Origin: Pseudomonas sp. Irchel 3H7
Lineage (GTDB): Bacteria > Pseudomonadota > Gammaproteobacteria > Pseudomonadales > Pseudomonadaceae
Assembly: GCF_900187605.1 (NCBI RefSeq)
Contig: NZ_FYEA01000012.1
Coordinates: 156,448 to 220,447, forward strand
Length of the DNA stretch: 64,000 nucleotides
Reading direction: 5' to 3'
Positions within the stretch are counted from its first letter, which is position 1. Each line of letters starts with the position of its first letter. The position numbers and the translations under genes were made by a program. This document shows positions 49,046 to 58,476 of the stretch, piece by piece. The notes beneath the pieces are model-generated. The model was not told the origin of the DNA, ran no database searches, and was given only the letters and a program-made list of their open reading frames with translations.

Positions 49046-49082
49046 TACCACTTAAAACCTTTGGGCAGACTTCTGCTACAGA

Positions 49083-49139
49083 AAACAACAAAGCCCCTGC
49101 ATTTCTGCAGGGGCTTCGTTTTGTATGGCGTCGGCACCA
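49083..49139. repeat. Duplicated tRNA-Thr tail and terminator (att-like repeat)
   Basis: This 57-bp stretch repeats the tRNA-Thr 3' end (TGGCGTCGGCACCA versus TGGTGCCGGCACCA) and its terminator, with two mismatches, compared with 50413-50469. The two copies are in the same orientation and bracket 1.3 kb, as expected of attL and attR of an element integrated at the tRNA. Confidence 0.8.
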
Positions 49140-49236
49140 AAATCGTAAAAAAGAATTCAGGTTACAACTCTCTATTAATTGAAAAACGTGGTCTGTCTCC
49201 AATTCTCCTCAGCTGTACCCCATGAGAGGAATCGTG

Positions 49237-49662
49237 ATGTTCGAATATGCGTTGGAAGTTCACGAAGAGCCGGACAGTGTCTGGTTGTCCTGCGCAGAAA
49301 TTCCAGAGATGCACGCCGTTGGCGACACCCTTGAACAGGCGCTCGACAGTGCTATCGATGCCATCGAGACCGCCCTGTCGATCTACGTCGATGATCGTCG
49401 ATTGATTCCGACGGGGCAGGCGGGAGAACAGAAAAGTGACGTCGTGTTGCGTCTGCCTGCGTTGACCGCGGCGAAGGTTGCGCTTTGGAATAAGCTCTTG
49501 GAGTCCGGTGTGAGCAAAGCCGAACTGGCGCGTCGTCTCGGCGTGCAACGGCCGCAGGTAGATCGACTGGTGGATTTTTTGCACCACTCCAAGATCGAGA
49601 ATGTTGAACGTGCGTTGCAGCAGCTTGGGCGAAGGATTTCGCTTTCGGTTGAAGCAGCGTAG
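49237..49662 (+). CDS. HicB-like antitoxin without HicA
   Basis: The 141-residue protein has an N-terminal HicB fold (MFEYALEVHEEPDSVWLSCA, then EIPEMHAVGDTLEQALDSAI) and a C-terminal helix-turn-helix (GVSKAELARRLGVQRPQVDR). hicA normally lies directly upstream, but no hicA frame is visible in 49046-49236. It is therefore an orphan, possibly left after element decay. The ATG at 49237 has an AGAGGA site; the ATG at 49222 lies upstream of that site. Confidence 0.85.
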   Translation: MFEYALEVHEEPDSVWLSCAEIPEMHAVGDTLEQALDSAIDAIETALSIYVDDRRLIPTGQAGEQKSDVVLRLPALTAAKVALWNKLLESGVSKAELARRLGVQRPQVDRLVDFLHHSKIENVERALQQLGRRISLSVEAA

Positions 49663-49792
49663 GTTCCGCATTTAACGTTGGGAAACGCCGCAATAGCCTC
49701 AGCTTCAGAGAATCTGTTCGGAAAACGAGGTGTCCGGTGTTTTTTACAGCAGACTCATTAATGTTCAATTTGGTAGCTGACCGCTTTTAATT

Positions 49793-49866
49793 AGGCAAAG
49801 TCAGCAACCTGTCCGTAGTCTTCCTTAAGCAATTGAAGGAGGAAATCAGCGATGGTCAATGAAGTC
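49793..49866 (+). pseudogene. Remnant of a second HigB/NadS copy
   Basis: This 74-bp piece matches 48702-48774. It encodes in frame the last residues of the toxin (NLSVVFLKQLKEEISDG versus NLPVAFLKQLKEEISDG) and retains the antitoxin ribosome site and ATG. The rest of both genes is absent. It shows that a second, related toxin-antitoxin pair was once here. Confidence 0.75.
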
Positions 49867-50070
49867 GTCTCGTGTCTCGTCTAGGCTTCGCAGCCCGCTT
49901 TCGGCGTCTTCAAAGCTCTTCATGCAGGTTTTGCCATAGGCCGACAAGGCCAATTTGCTGCGTTGGGTGAGTTGAACGTCGGATGTACACAAGTCGATGA
50001 ATAACGAGAGTGAGTGCCCTGCCTCCTCAAATGCTTCGCGGATTTCCATGGCGTTTTTTCGTTTTGACAT
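49846..50070 (-). CDS. Small protein of unknown function
   Basis: The 74-residue product begins MSKRKNAMEIREAFEEAGHS and is charged and probably helical. I recognise no family. GGAGC precedes the ATG. Its last codons run antisense through the toxin-antitoxin remnant at 49793-49866, so the C-terminus may have been created by that insertion or deletion event. Confidence 0.45.
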   Translation of the reverse strand: MSKRKNAMEIREAFEEAGHSLSLFIDLCTSDVQLTQRSKLALSAYGKTCMKSFEDAESGLRSLDETRDDFIDHR

Positions 50071-50412
50071 CACTTGCTCCGTGGGCGACGTTGTCCGTGG
50101 CGAGTTTATGCGTAAATTTCCGCGTCAAAACCAACTTCGCGTATCAACTTGTAACGGATCAGCAAGCTTGAATACTGGCGGTGGGACAGTTCGAGATCTC
50201 AACGACTGACAAGGGATTGAGTGGAGTCTTTTCAGATTTTCGTTGTTGCTCTATCGGCGAGGATTTCTGCAGGATGATGAAGTAAGGTGGTCTTGTGGTG
50301 GATTGCCGATCTACTCCAAAGATCTTTTTAGATCTTGAGGGGGGCACCGTTCACAAGCTGAGGGGCAACGCAGTTACCACTCGGCTATTGCGCTTCCGTA
50401 TTCAAACGCCAG
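50071..50412. other. Intergenic stretch inside the att-bounded segment
   Basis: No convincing gene. An 18-bp inverted repeat AAGATCT-TTTT-AGATCTT lies at 50319-50336 and could be a weak terminator or operator. Sequence is lower in GC than neighbouring core genes. Confidence 0.45.
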
Positions 50413-50455
50413 AAACAACAAAGCCCCTGCATTTCTGCAGGGGCTTCGTTTTGTA

Positions 50456-50469
<14 letters not shown>
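50413..50469. repeat. tRNA-proximal att-like repeat
   Basis: It contains the tRNA-Thr 3' end with encoded CCA and the terminator, and is repeated with two mismatches at 49083-49139. Confidence 0.8.
50418..50447 (-). terminator. Terminator of tRNA-Thr
   Basis: AAGCCCCTGCA and TGCAGGGGCTT pair with a short loop, followed on the minus strand by TTGTTGTTT. Confidence 0.85.
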
Positions 50470-50531
<62 letters not shown>

Positions 50532-50606
50532 GTGTGGGCGACGATTATAGCGACTGGATAATTTCTGTAAACCCCTGAATTCTGACTATTTTTGCATCTT
50601 TGCAAA

Positions 50607-51443
50607 TCAAGCCCTGCGCAGCACATTTCGCAGCGTTTGCAGCGCCTTCAATGTGCGGCTGTTTTGCAGGGCCGCCAGTTGCGCTTCGGCCTGTTCGGCG
50701 CGTTGCAGAGCGTTGGCCAGTTGTTGGGCGGTGTCGACTTCGCTGGCGCTGATCGGGTGAGCGAAGGCGTGGCCTTTGCATAATTGGAAGTTGTCGAGGT
50801 TGCACGGCGGGATGTCGAACGCGGGTTTGAGGTTGTGGTGTTCGTCGGCGAGGAACCAGGTGTTGAGGCCGTCGAACAGGATCGATTGATAGCCTGCGTC
50901 GGTGATCAGGTGTTCCCACGTGTGATCGCGCAGCCATGGGGTTTCGACGACGATGACCCAAGGGCGGAAGCGACTGAAGTCCATGCCACGCAGAACGGTT
51001 TCTTCGTGGCCTTCCACGTCGATTTTGAGGAAATGGATCGGGCGGTCGGCGGCGTATTGTTCGCAGATCGAGGTCAGCGTGCGAGCCTTGACCGTGAGGC
51101 TCTGCACGTTCATGCCGAGGTCTTTGCGTTGCTGGGCGACGGCGGGGTCGGCGGTGGAGAGGCCTGTGCCGGGAATGCCGTAGAAGGTCGTTTCGCCGGG
51201 TTGGTCGCTGGCGATGCATTGGACGGTGGCGTCGCGCGGGCGTTGTTGGCAGAGCGCGTCGTAGTAGTTTTGCATCGGCTCGACATTAACGCCGTGCCAG
51301 CCGTGGTCGTAGAAGGCTCTGGTGACAGAGTCGTGGCTGGGGTCGTTGGCGCCGACGTCGATGTAGAAACCGTGCTCGAACTGTTTAAGCGCGCGCCACA
51401 AGCGGACGTCTTCAAAATTTTGCGCATAAGAAATGAACGTCAC
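50607..51443 (-). CDS. FkbM-family methyltransferase
   Basis: The 278-residue protein has the FkbM SAM-binding segments FYIDVGANDPSHDSVTRAFY and HFLKIDVEGHEETVLRGM. A C-terminal helical stretch follows (LANALQRAEQAEAQLAALQN), likely a coiled coil. Such enzymes methylate glycans or other small molecules. The GTG at 51443 with AGGAAG is preferred; the in-frame ATG at 51515 adds non-conserved residues. Confidence 0.85.
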   Translation of the reverse strand: MTFISYAQNFEDVRLWRALKQFEHGFYIDVGANDPSHDSVTRAFYDHGWHGVNVEPMQNYYDALCQQRPRDATVQCIASDQPGETTFYGIPGTGLSTADPAVAQQRKDLGMNVQSLTVKARTLTSICEQYAADRPIHFLKIDVEGHEETVLRGMDFSRFRPWVIVVETPWLRDHTWEHLITDAGYQSILFDGLNTWFLADEHHNLKPAFDIPPCNLDNFQLCKGHAFAHPISASEVDTAQQLANALQRAEQAEAQLAALQNSRTLKALQTLRNVLRRA

Positions 51444-51788
51444 GGGCGCTTCCTGTCGGTCTGATTGTTCTTGTTTGGAGACGCGCTGGCGGCACGCTGT
51501 GGACTTGTATAGCAAGGCTGGCGATGCGCCGCAATTATTCGCTTCGGACCGGTGAATTTCGGCGGTTATGTCGTTTTGATTGACGGCTTATGCACAACGG
51601 GCTGGCACGAGACCATGCTTAGGCAGTTATTTGTGGACGCGTTCTCATTTTGTTCGCAAATCCCTGTTTTATTGGTTTTTTATCAATGTGAACAAAAAAT
51701 GACCAGTGCTGTTAAGGGCTCGAAACAGGCATGGATATTGGATCCACGAAGAATTCATCAACAGAGTTATCCACAGGAAGTCGATGAA
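51444..51788. other. AT-richer intergenic region with a DnaA-box word
   Basis: No gene seen. The region carries TTATCCACA at 51767-51775, the consensus DnaA box, and several AT-rich runs. Confidence 0.5.
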
Positions 51789-53024
51789 TTATTCGCGTTC
51801 GGCCAATAGCAGCAGGTTACGTGGTGTGAGGGGGGCCTCGCAGAAAGTGCCGAGGCGTACGACGTATCCCTGTTCTGCGAGGAAAAGTGCCCGATCCAGA
51901 TTCAGCCAAAGCTCAAGTGGCCGTCGGAACAATCCGCGAAGCAATTCCAGGTTGCGAACTTCGGCCAACCGCAGCCAACCGGCTGCTTCGAGTGCGGGCC
52001 AATCTGGCGAGCCGATTGTGGATAACTCTTTTAGCGCTGCGAGATCGCGACAGTATTCAGCGAACGGTCTGTCCAGCCAGGCGCTGGGCAGGGAGGGCGT
52101 TGGCAGGTATTCGTCGACGCCGCGCACTTGCCGTTGCAGCAGGTCGAAGGCCAGGCGACGGGCCATTGAGGTGTCACGCTGACGTCGGACGCGGGCTCCG
52201 GCGGTGACGGTTTCGCTCATTGGCAGCGCCAGATCTTCGACTGAGAGCTGTAGGAGCGATGCCAGTCCGGCGTGGGACAACGGCTGATATTCGCTGCAAC
52301 TGATGCGGTTGTAGCAGCAGGGCGCGATCGCCATTTGCTGGCAACCTGCAGCACTGGCCAGTTGCATCAGCCGAACATGTAGATCGCCACACGCGTGGAG
52401 GGCGACGGGCGTATGAGTCGCGCTCAACACGGCAGAGGCATTCGCCGCCAGTACATCCTGTTCCACGTGCAAGGCATGGAGGTGATGACGCTGGCTCAAT
52501 GCCTGACCGCTGGCGACCAAAAGCGGATCGTATTCAACGCAAGTCAGTTGCTGCCCCAAACCCAACAAGCGCCGCCCCAAATGACCCTTGCCCGAGCACC
52601 AATCCAGCCAGTGCGTCGGCTGCGAAGCAAAGGACAATCGACTGGCAAACGCCTCGATCTGCTGCCACTTGCGCCCCGGCACATCGACATTCAGTCGATG
52701 GCCCGCAGCTTTCAGCGCATGTCCCGGCAACTCACCGACCGCGCTCAGCTCAGCCGACAACGCCGCCAATGAAGCAAACGGCTCCGGCGCATCGACAAGA
52801 TCAGCGGGCTGGTTGTGAGCGTTTTCCGCGTCTTCCAGAGTGCGCCCGCGTAGCCACAAGGCTAACTCCGGGCAGGACGCTTCCCAGGCAAGAGAACGGT
52901 GAGTGAACGGCCGAGGTTTCCATAACGCCTGATGCGTTGTCAGAAAAGCATCCAGCGCCGTGAAGCGGGCGAGTAAGTCCTCGCCCGTCAGCACGTGGGA
53001 AGGATCAACGCCCTTGGCAGGCAT
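51789..53024 (-). CDS. GSTCD-like SAM-dependent methyltransferase
   Basis: The 411-residue protein has a class I methyltransferase domain in the middle (HWLDWCSGKGHLGRRLLGLG; VALHACGDLHVRLMQLA; IAPCCYNRIS) of the GSTCD/DUF type. The PCCYN block is like the catalytic region of RNA or DNA base methyltransferases. It overlaps the ABC permease gene by 20 bp and is probably the last gene of that operon. The substrate is unknown. Confidence 0.82.
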   Translation of the reverse strand: MPAKGVDPSHVLTGEDLLARFTALDAFLTTHQALWKPRPFTHRSLAWEASCPELALWLRGRTLEDAENAHNQPADLVDAPEPFASLAALSAELSAVGELPGHALKAAGHRLNVDVPGRKWQQIEAFASRLSFASQPTHWLDWCSGKGHLGRRLLGLGQQLTCVEYDPLLVASGQALSQRHHLHALHVEQDVLAANASAVLSATHTPVALHACGDLHVRLMQLASAAGCQQMAIAPCCYNRISCSEYQPLSHAGLASLLQLSVEDLALPMSETVTAGARVRRQRDTSMARRLAFDLLQRQVRGVDEYLPTPSLPSAWLDRPFAEYCRDLAALKELSTIGSPDWPALEAAGWLRLAEVRNLELLRGLFRRPLELWLNLDRALFLAEQGYVVRLGTFCEAPLTPRNLLLLAERE

Positions 53025-53694
53025 CGACGCGCAGCCAGCGCTCCAGCAGCTTGAAGCCGCGCACGAGCACGTAAGCCATCAGCAGATAGAACACGCCAGC
53101 AGCGAAGAAGATCTCCACCGGCAGGTAGGTGCGGGCAATGATCGTGCGCGCCATGCCGGTCAGTTCCAGTAAGGTCACGGTGCTGGCCAGCGCACTGGCC
53201 TTGAGCATCAGGATCACTTCGTTGCTGTAGGCCGGCAGGCCGATGCGCGCGGCACGCGGCAGGATGATGTAGAACATCGCTTTCGGCTTCGACATGCCCA
53301 GGGCTCGCGCGGCTTCGATCTCGCCCGGTGGAATCGCCTGAATCGCCCCGCGCAGGATCTCGGCGATGTACGCCGCCGTGTGCAGCGTCATGGTCACGGT
53401 CGCACACCAGAACGGATCGCGCAGGTACGGCCACAACGCGCTTTCACGCACCGCATCGAACTGCGCCAGGCCGTAATAAACCAGGAACAGCTGCACCAGC
53501 AGCGGCGTGCCACGGAAAAAGAAGATGTAAGCGTACGGCAGCGAACGCACGTACCACAGCTTCGAAGAGCGGGCGATGCCCAGCGGAATCGCCAGCAGCA
53601 GACCGGCAATCACGGCGATGGCCACCAGTTCCAGGGTCAAGGTTGCGCCCTGCGCCAGTTTCGGCAGCCACTTGATGATCACTTCCCAGTTCAT
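53005..53694 (-). CDS. Amino-acid ABC transporter permease (HisM type)
   Basis: The 229-residue inner-membrane protein has the EAA loop GEIEAARALGMSKPKAMFYI and about five membrane segments. It forms the channel with the second permease encoded just upstream; their genes overlap by one base (TAATG). The family transports basic or polar amino acids. Confidence 0.92.
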   Translation of the reverse strand: MNWEVIIKWLPKLAQGATLTLELVAIAVIAGLLLAIPLGIARSSKLWYVRSLPYAYIFFFRGTPLLVQLFLVYYGLAQFDAVRESALWPYLRDPFWCATVTMTLHTAAYIAEILRGAIQAIPPGEIEAARALGMSKPKAMFYIILPRAARIGLPAYSNEVILMLKASALASTVTLLELTGMARTIIARTYLPVEIFFAAGVFYLLMAYVLVRGFKLLERWLRVDACQGR

Positions 53695-54386
53695 TAAGCG
53701 CTCCTCGCAAAGCCGCGAGCGGCGCGTTTTTCCAGGAAGTGCATGCCGGTCATCGCCAGCACGGTCAGGCCCAAATACATGATCGCGGCGACCATATAGA
53801 AGGTGAACGGTTGTTTCGACACGGTCACGCCGATTTGCGCGTGGCGCATGATTTCTTCCAGGCCAATGACCGAGACCAGCGCGGTGTCTTTCATCAGGAT
53901 CATGAACAAATTGCCCAGGCCGGGCAGGGCGATGCGCCACATCTGCGGCATGATCAACCGGGTGAAGATCCGCCATTTCGACAGGCCCAGGGCCTGGCCG
54001 GCCTCACGGTGGCCTTTGGGAATGGCGAGGATCGCGCCGCGAAACACTTCCGTGGCGTAGGCGCCGAAGCACAGGCCCAGGGCGATCACGCCAGCGGCGA
54101 AAGCGTTGAGTTGCAGGTCGGGGTTGCCGAAGAACTCACCGAGGGTGCGCATCAGGTTGACCGTACCGAAGTAGATCAACAGCACCCAGAGCAATTCCGG
54201 GACGCCACGCACCAGGGTCGAATAAGTGCCGCCAAGCCACTGCAGCGGCTTGTACGAGGAAGTCTTGGCCAAGGCGCCGAGCAGGCCGAGCACCAGTCCC
54301 AGGCACAGGGCGGTGAGAGCCAGTTGGACGGTCATCAGCGCGCCGGCAGCGAGGGCCGGGCCGAATCCGTAGAGGTCGATAATCAT
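53694..54386 (-). CDS. Amino-acid ABC transporter permease (HisQ type)
   Basis: The 230-residue permease has the EAA loop GHREAGQALGLSKWRIFTRL and five or so membrane segments. The ATG at 54386 is the family start; the frame extends upstream to 54437 without similarity. It pairs with the HisM-type permease. Confidence 0.92.
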   Translation of the reverse strand: MIIDLYGFGPALAAGALMTVQLALTALCLGLVLGLLGALAKTSSYKPLQWLGGTYSTLVRGVPELLWVLLIYFGTVNLMRTLGEFFGNPDLQLNAFAAGVIALGLCFGAYATEVFRGAILAIPKGHREAGQALGLSKWRIFTRLIMPQMWRIALPGLGNLFMILMKDTALVSVIGLEEIMRHAQIGVTVSKQPFTFYMVAAIMYLGLTVLAMTGMHFLEKRAARGFARSA

Positions 54387-54464
54387 GGAGTTCTGTTCAA
54401 ATTGCGGCAGGCAAAGTCGGGAGCCGGCGCCGTGCAATCACGGCGCCGGTCCCACAGGTCAGGA

Positions 54465-55214
54465 TCAGTAGATGCTGAACGGGAAGTACTTGTCGTTGAT
54501 CTTCTTGTAGGTACCGTCGGCGACGATTTCCTTCAGGGCGGCGTTGAGCTTCTCACGCAGCGGGTCACCTTTGCGCACAGCGATGCCGATCTTGTCGCTC
54601 TCTACGACCGGGTCGCCTTTGAACTCGTAGTTCTTGCCGGCGTCGCTTTTCAGCCAGTCATAGTTTGCGTATTTGTCGGCGAGGATCGCGTCGACACGAC
54701 CGGAAGTCAGGTCGAGGTAGGCGTTTTCCTGGGTGTCGTAGAGGCTGACTTTGATGTCGTCGGCGTAGGTGTCTTCCAGCCAGGTACCGGCCAGGGTCGC
54801 ACGCTGGGTACCGATGGTCTTGCCTTTCAGCGAGTCCTTGTCGGTTTTGAAGTCGACGTTTTTCGGTGCGATGAACTGCAGCTTGTTCGAGTAGTACGGG
54901 TTGGTGAAGTCCACCGCGCCTTTGCGCTCTTCGGTAATCGACAGCGAGGAGATCAGGAAGTCGAACTTCTTCGCGTTCAGGGCCGGGATGATGCCGTCCC
55001 AGTCGGAAGTGACTACGGTGCATTCGACTTTCATCTTCGCGCACAGCGCGTCGCCGATGTCTTTGTCGAAGCCGACCACGTTACCGCTGGCATCTTTATT
55101 GTTGAACGGCGGGTAAGCCGCTTCGATGCCCATCTTCAGGGTTTCAGCCATGGCACCGGCGCTGAACGCGAGGGTGACAGCGGCGGCCAGGAAGACCTTC
55201 TTGAAATTCTGCAT
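54465..55214 (-). CDS. Amino-acid ABC transporter periplasmic binding protein
   Basis: The 249-residue protein has a signal peptide (MQNFKKVFLAAAVTLAFSAG) and the SBP family 3 signature GFDKDIGDALCAKMKVECTV with FLISSLSITEERK. It binds the amino acid in the periplasm; a lysine/arginine/ornithine/histidine-type ligand is likely from the family. Confidence 0.92.
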   Translation of the reverse strand: MQNFKKVFLAAAVTLAFSAGAMAETLKMGIEAAYPPFNNKDASGNVVGFDKDIGDALCAKMKVECTVVTSDWDGIIPALNAKKFDFLISSLSITEERKGAVDFTNPYYSNKLQFIAPKNVDFKTDKDSLKGKTIGTQRATLAGTWLEDTYADDIKVSLYDTQENAYLDLTSGRVDAILADKYANYDWLKSDAGKNYEFKGDPVVESDKIGIAVRKGDPLREKLNAALKEIVADGTYKKINDKYFPFSIY

Positions 55215-55227
55215 GCATGTTGCTCCG

Positions 55228-56001
55228 TTAGCGGTTGCTGGACATGAATTGTTTGCAGCGCGCCGAAAGCGGGTTTTCGAACACCTGCTGAGGCGATCCT
55301 TGCTCTTCTATAAGGCCTTGGTGAAGGAACACCACTTCGCTGGAGACCTGACGGGCGAAGCCCATTTCGTGGGTCACGAGCAGCATGGTGCGGCCTTCTT
55401 CGGCCAATGCGCGGATGACACTAAGTACTTCCTGAACCATTTCCGGGTCAAGCGCCGAGGTGGGTTCGTCGAACAGGATCACCTTCGGTTGCATTGCCAG
55501 CGTGCGGGCAATCGCCGCGCGCTGTTGCTGACCGCCGGACAATTGCGCCGGGTAGGCGTGGCGCTTGTCGGCGATGCCGACCTTGGCCAGCAGCGCTTCG
55601 GCGACTTCGATCGCCTCGGCTTTGCTCTGGCCGAGCACGCGACGCGGTGCCTCGATGATGTTGTCGAGGATGCTCATGTGCGGCCACAGATTAAAGTTTT
55701 GAAACACAAAACCAATCTCGGAGCGCAGACGGTTGATCTGTTTGCCATCGGCGGCAACCAGTTCGCCATTCTTGGCGGCCTTGAGCTTGAGTTCTTCACC
55801 GGCCACCAGAATCTGGCCCTGGTGCGGGTTCTCCAACAGGTTGATGCAACGCAGGAACGTGGACTTGCCGGAACCGGAGGAACCGAGGATCGAGATCACA
55901 TCGCCGTCGCGGGCGGTCAGCGAGATGCCTTTGAGCACCTCAAGCTGTCCGTAGCGTTTGTGCAAGTTGCGGATTTCAAGCGCGGGCGTGGCCTCAGCCA
56001 T
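55228..56001 (-). CDS. Amino-acid ABC transporter ATP-binding protein
   Basis: The 257-residue ATPase has Walker A SILGSSGSGKSTFLR, signature LSGGQQQRAAIARTL and Walker B VILFDEPTSALDPE. It is the first gene of the transporter operon and energises the two permeases. Confidence 0.94.
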   Translation of the reverse strand: MAEATPALEIRNLHKRYGQLEVLKGISLTARDGDVISILGSSGSGKSTFLRCINLLENPHQGQILVAGEELKLKAAKNGELVAADGKQINRLRSEIGFVFQNFNLWPHMSILDNIIEAPRRVLGQSKAEAIEVAEALLAKVGIADKRHAYPAQLSGGQQQRAAIARTLAMQPKVILFDEPTSALDPEMVQEVLSVIRALAEEGRTMLLVTHEMGFARQVSSEVVFLHQGLIEEQGSPQQVFENPLSARCKQFMSSNR

Positions 56002-56555
56002 GTGCGTTCCTCATATATGTTGCGCTCCAGCTGTTGGATGGCCTTCCTGGCGAGGCGGCCAAGCTAGCATAGCGTTTCAATGGCAGCCAACAGCGCTACG
56101 AGCGGTTAACGGGTGGCATGTGGCAGGTTGTCGCATCGGCACAGCAGACTGTCGCCCCATCAACAACCGAACGGGTGTTTGATCGTGCAAACCCGTGGGT
56201 GTCGCGTAAAAAAAGGCGCGATGTTGCCAGCTTTGGCGGGGTGTTGGAAGCGCTATCCGGCCGAACGTTCCTGATTCGCCCTTTTATTGTGCATCACACA
56301 CTTTTTCAGTGTGTTTCTGGTGCGCCAATTCGTCTTGAAAGTGAGTCGCAGGGTAACGCTCTGGCGAATAGCCATTAATCTCAAGGACTTGCGATGACCG
56401 TCCGGTCGTGCGCAAAGCCCCGAGCCAGAAGACTTTGAAACATTTTGGCGCATTTATTGCGTGCAGAATCCGGAACGCCCTGTTGGTTTCTTTTTACGAG
56501 AAAGAACACACCAGGCAGGACGGACTGAATCGCTTTCCTCGCAAAGGTAGTTTCG
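56002..56555. other. Intergenic region before gabP
   Basis: About 550 bp with divergent genes on both sides and no convincing coding frame. A hairpin ACACACT-TTTTC-AGTGTGT lies at 56296-56314. The region presumably holds the promoters of both units. Confidence 0.45.
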
Positions 56556-57947
56556 ATGAGCAGTACCCCAAGCTCCAATGGCCTCGAACAGGGGCTCAAA
56601 CCGCGTCATGTGACCATGTTGTCGATCGCCGGTGTAATCGGCGCCGGTCTGTTCGTTGGCTCTGGCCACGCCATCGCTGCCGCCGGCCCTGCCGTGCTGC
56701 TGGCTTATGCCGCCGCCGGTACCCTGGTGGTGTTGGTGATGCGCATGCTCGGCGAAATGGCTGTTGCCTCGCCGGACACCGGTTCGTTCTCGACGTACGC
56801 CGACCGTGCCATCGGGCACTGGGCCGGTTTCACCATCGGCTGGTTGTACTGGTGGTTCTGGGTCTTGGTGATTCCACTGGAAGCCAACGCCGCCGCAACC
56901 ATCCTGCACGCATGGTTCCCTGATGTCGGCATCTGGGCGTTCGCGCTGGTCATCACCCTGTTGTTGACTGTCACCAACCTGTTCAGCGTAAAGAATTACG
57001 GCGAGTTCGAATTCTGGTTCGCGTTGATCAAAGTGCTGGCGATCATCGGCTTCATCATCCTCGGTCTGGCGGCGATCTTCGGCTTCCTGCCGAACAGTCA
57101 GGTCAGCGGCGTTTCGCACCTGTTCGACAGCGGCGGCTTCCTGCCAAACGGCATGGGCGCGGTACTGGGCGCGATTCTGACCACGATGTTCTCCTTTATG
57201 GGTACCGAAATCGTGACCATCGCGGCCGCGGAATCGAAGAACCCGGGCAAGCAAATCTCCAAGGCCACCAATTCGGTGATCTGGCGGATCGGTTTGTTCT
57301 ACCTCGTATCGATTTTCATCGTTGTGGCCCTGGTGCCATGGAACGATCCTACGCTGGCCAACCTCGGCTCCTACCAGACCGTGCTTGAGCGCATGGGCAT
57401 CCCGAACGCCAAGATGATCGTCGACATCGTGGTACTGGTCGCGGTGACCAGCTGCCTGAACTCGGCGCTGTACACCTCGTCGCGCATGCTCTTCTCCCTC
57501 GGCAAGCGTGGCGATGCACCGGCCATGGCGACACGGGTGAACAAAAGCGGTACGCCTTACTGGGCCGTAATGCTGTCCACCGGCGCGGCATTCCTGTGCA
57601 CCTTCGCCAACTACGTGGCCCCGGCGGCGGTGTTCGAATTCCTGTTGGCCAGCTCCGGTGCGATCGCCCTGTTGGTGTACCTGGTGATCGCGTTCTCGCA
57701 ACTGCGTATGCGTAAACAACGCATGGCGCGCGGCGAGAAAATCGTTTTCAGCATGTGGCTGTTCCCAGGCCTGACCTACGCGGTGATCATCTTCATCGTC
57801 GCGGCGCTGACCATCATGCTGTTCCAGGAAGCGCATCGCGTAGAGATCCTCGCGACTGGTTTGCTGAGTCTGATGGTGGTGGCAGTCGGTTTGTTGGTAG
57901 CACGCCGTCGCAAGCTGGAAAAACGTGGCGCGGTGGTGTTGAACTGA
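56556..57947 (+). CDS. gabP: APC-family amino acid permease (GabP-like)
   Basis: The 463-residue protein is a 12-segment transporter of the amino acid-polyamine-organocation family. It has the N-terminal signature MLSIAGVIGAGLFVGSGHAI and the loop FMGTEIVTIAAAESKNPGKQ. Best resemblance is to 4-aminobutyrate permease GabP, but related permeases for other amino acids have the same layout. A terminator follows. Confidence 0.85.
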   Translation: MSSTPSSNGLEQGLKPRHVTMLSIAGVIGAGLFVGSGHAIAAAGPAVLLAYAAAGTLVVLVMRMLGEMAVASPDTGSFSTYADRAIGHWAGFTIGWLYWWFWVLVIPLEANAAATILHAWFPDVGIWAFALVITLLLTVTNLFSVKNYGEFEFWFALIKVLAIIGFIILGLAAIFGFLPNSQVSGVSHLFDSGGFLPNGMGAVLGAILTTMFSFMGTEIVTIAAAESKNPGKQISKATNSVIWRIGLFYLVSIFIVVALVPWNDPTLANLGSYQTVLERMGIPNAKMIVDIVVLVAVTSCLNSALYTSSRMLFSLGKRGDAPAMATRVNKSGTPYWAVMLSTGAAFLCTFANYVAPAAVFEFLLASSGAIALLVYLVIAFSQLRMRKQRMARGEKIVFSMWLFPGLTYAVIIFIVAALTIMLFQEAHRVEILATGLLSLMVVAVGLLVARRRKLEKRGAVVLN

Positions 57948-57967
57948 TCCGTTACGCGTAATGCAAA

Positions 57968-58003
57968 ACGGCCGCTGTCAGTGATGACAAGCGGCCGTTT
58001 TTG
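57968..58003. terminator. Terminator after gabP
   Basis: ACGGCCGC-TGTCA and TGACA-AGCGGCCGT form a long stem with a GTGA loop, followed by TTTTTGTTT. It lies between convergent genes. Confidence 0.9.
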
Positions 58004-58017
58004 TTTGTGAGCGATGT

Positions 58018-58470
58018 TTATTCGCTCTTGTCTTCCTGTGCTTCCACCGACTTGCCATAAGCATCCAGCGCAACCCCGAAATCGGTGATGAACTGCGGTT
58101 CGCTCAGCCAGGCCTGGGCCTCTTCGATGGTTACGCCTTCGGACCACATGCGGTAGTCGATCAGCATGTCGGCGGCCAGGTGAGTGGCGGCCATGCCTTC
58201 GTTGTCGGCGTTTTCCATGTCCAGCAACTCTGGATGGTCAACGATGACGAACGCCAGTTCGCGCAGCAGGGTCAGCAGCATCTCGTTGCGGCTGATGGCT
58301 TCGGCGTCGCGCATTTTGCTGAACATCGCCAGGGTGTATTCCGGGATCGGCTCGGCGAGGTGGTCGAGGTCTTCGTCCTGCTCCAGCGGCTTGCGGCCGA
58401 CCATACGGATTTGCTTGGCTTTGGCCTTGGCGCGTTTGGCGCGTTTCTGTTGCTTGTTCAGGGATGCCAT
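58018..58470 (-). CDS. Unknown protein, paralogue of the 58477 gene
   Basis: The 150-residue protein begins with a lysine-rich tail MASLNKQQKRAKRAKAKAKQ followed by an acidic helical body (EPIPEYTLAMFSKMRDAEAI). The same layout is found in the upstream neighbour, six bp away, so they are tandem paralogues. The basic tail suggests nucleic-acid or ribosome contact; function is unknown. Confidence 0.78.
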   Translation of the reverse strand: MASLNKQQKRAKRAKAKAKQIRMVGRKPLEQDEDLDHLAEPIPEYTLAMFSKMRDAEAISRNEMLLTLLRELAFVIVDHPELLDMENADNEGMAATHLAADMLIDYRMWSEGVTIEEAQAWLSEPQFITDFGVALDAYGKSVEAQEDKSE

Positions 58471-58476
58471 GGGAAC

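Noticed and set aside
49046..49221. hicA toxin gene upstream of hicB
   Set aside because: No frame in this stretch has HicA motifs; it mainly holds the tRNA-tail repeat.
56454..57836. Minus-strand frame of 460 codons opposite gabP
   Set aside because: Charged, histidine- and glutamine-rich translation typical of antisense to a membrane protein gene.
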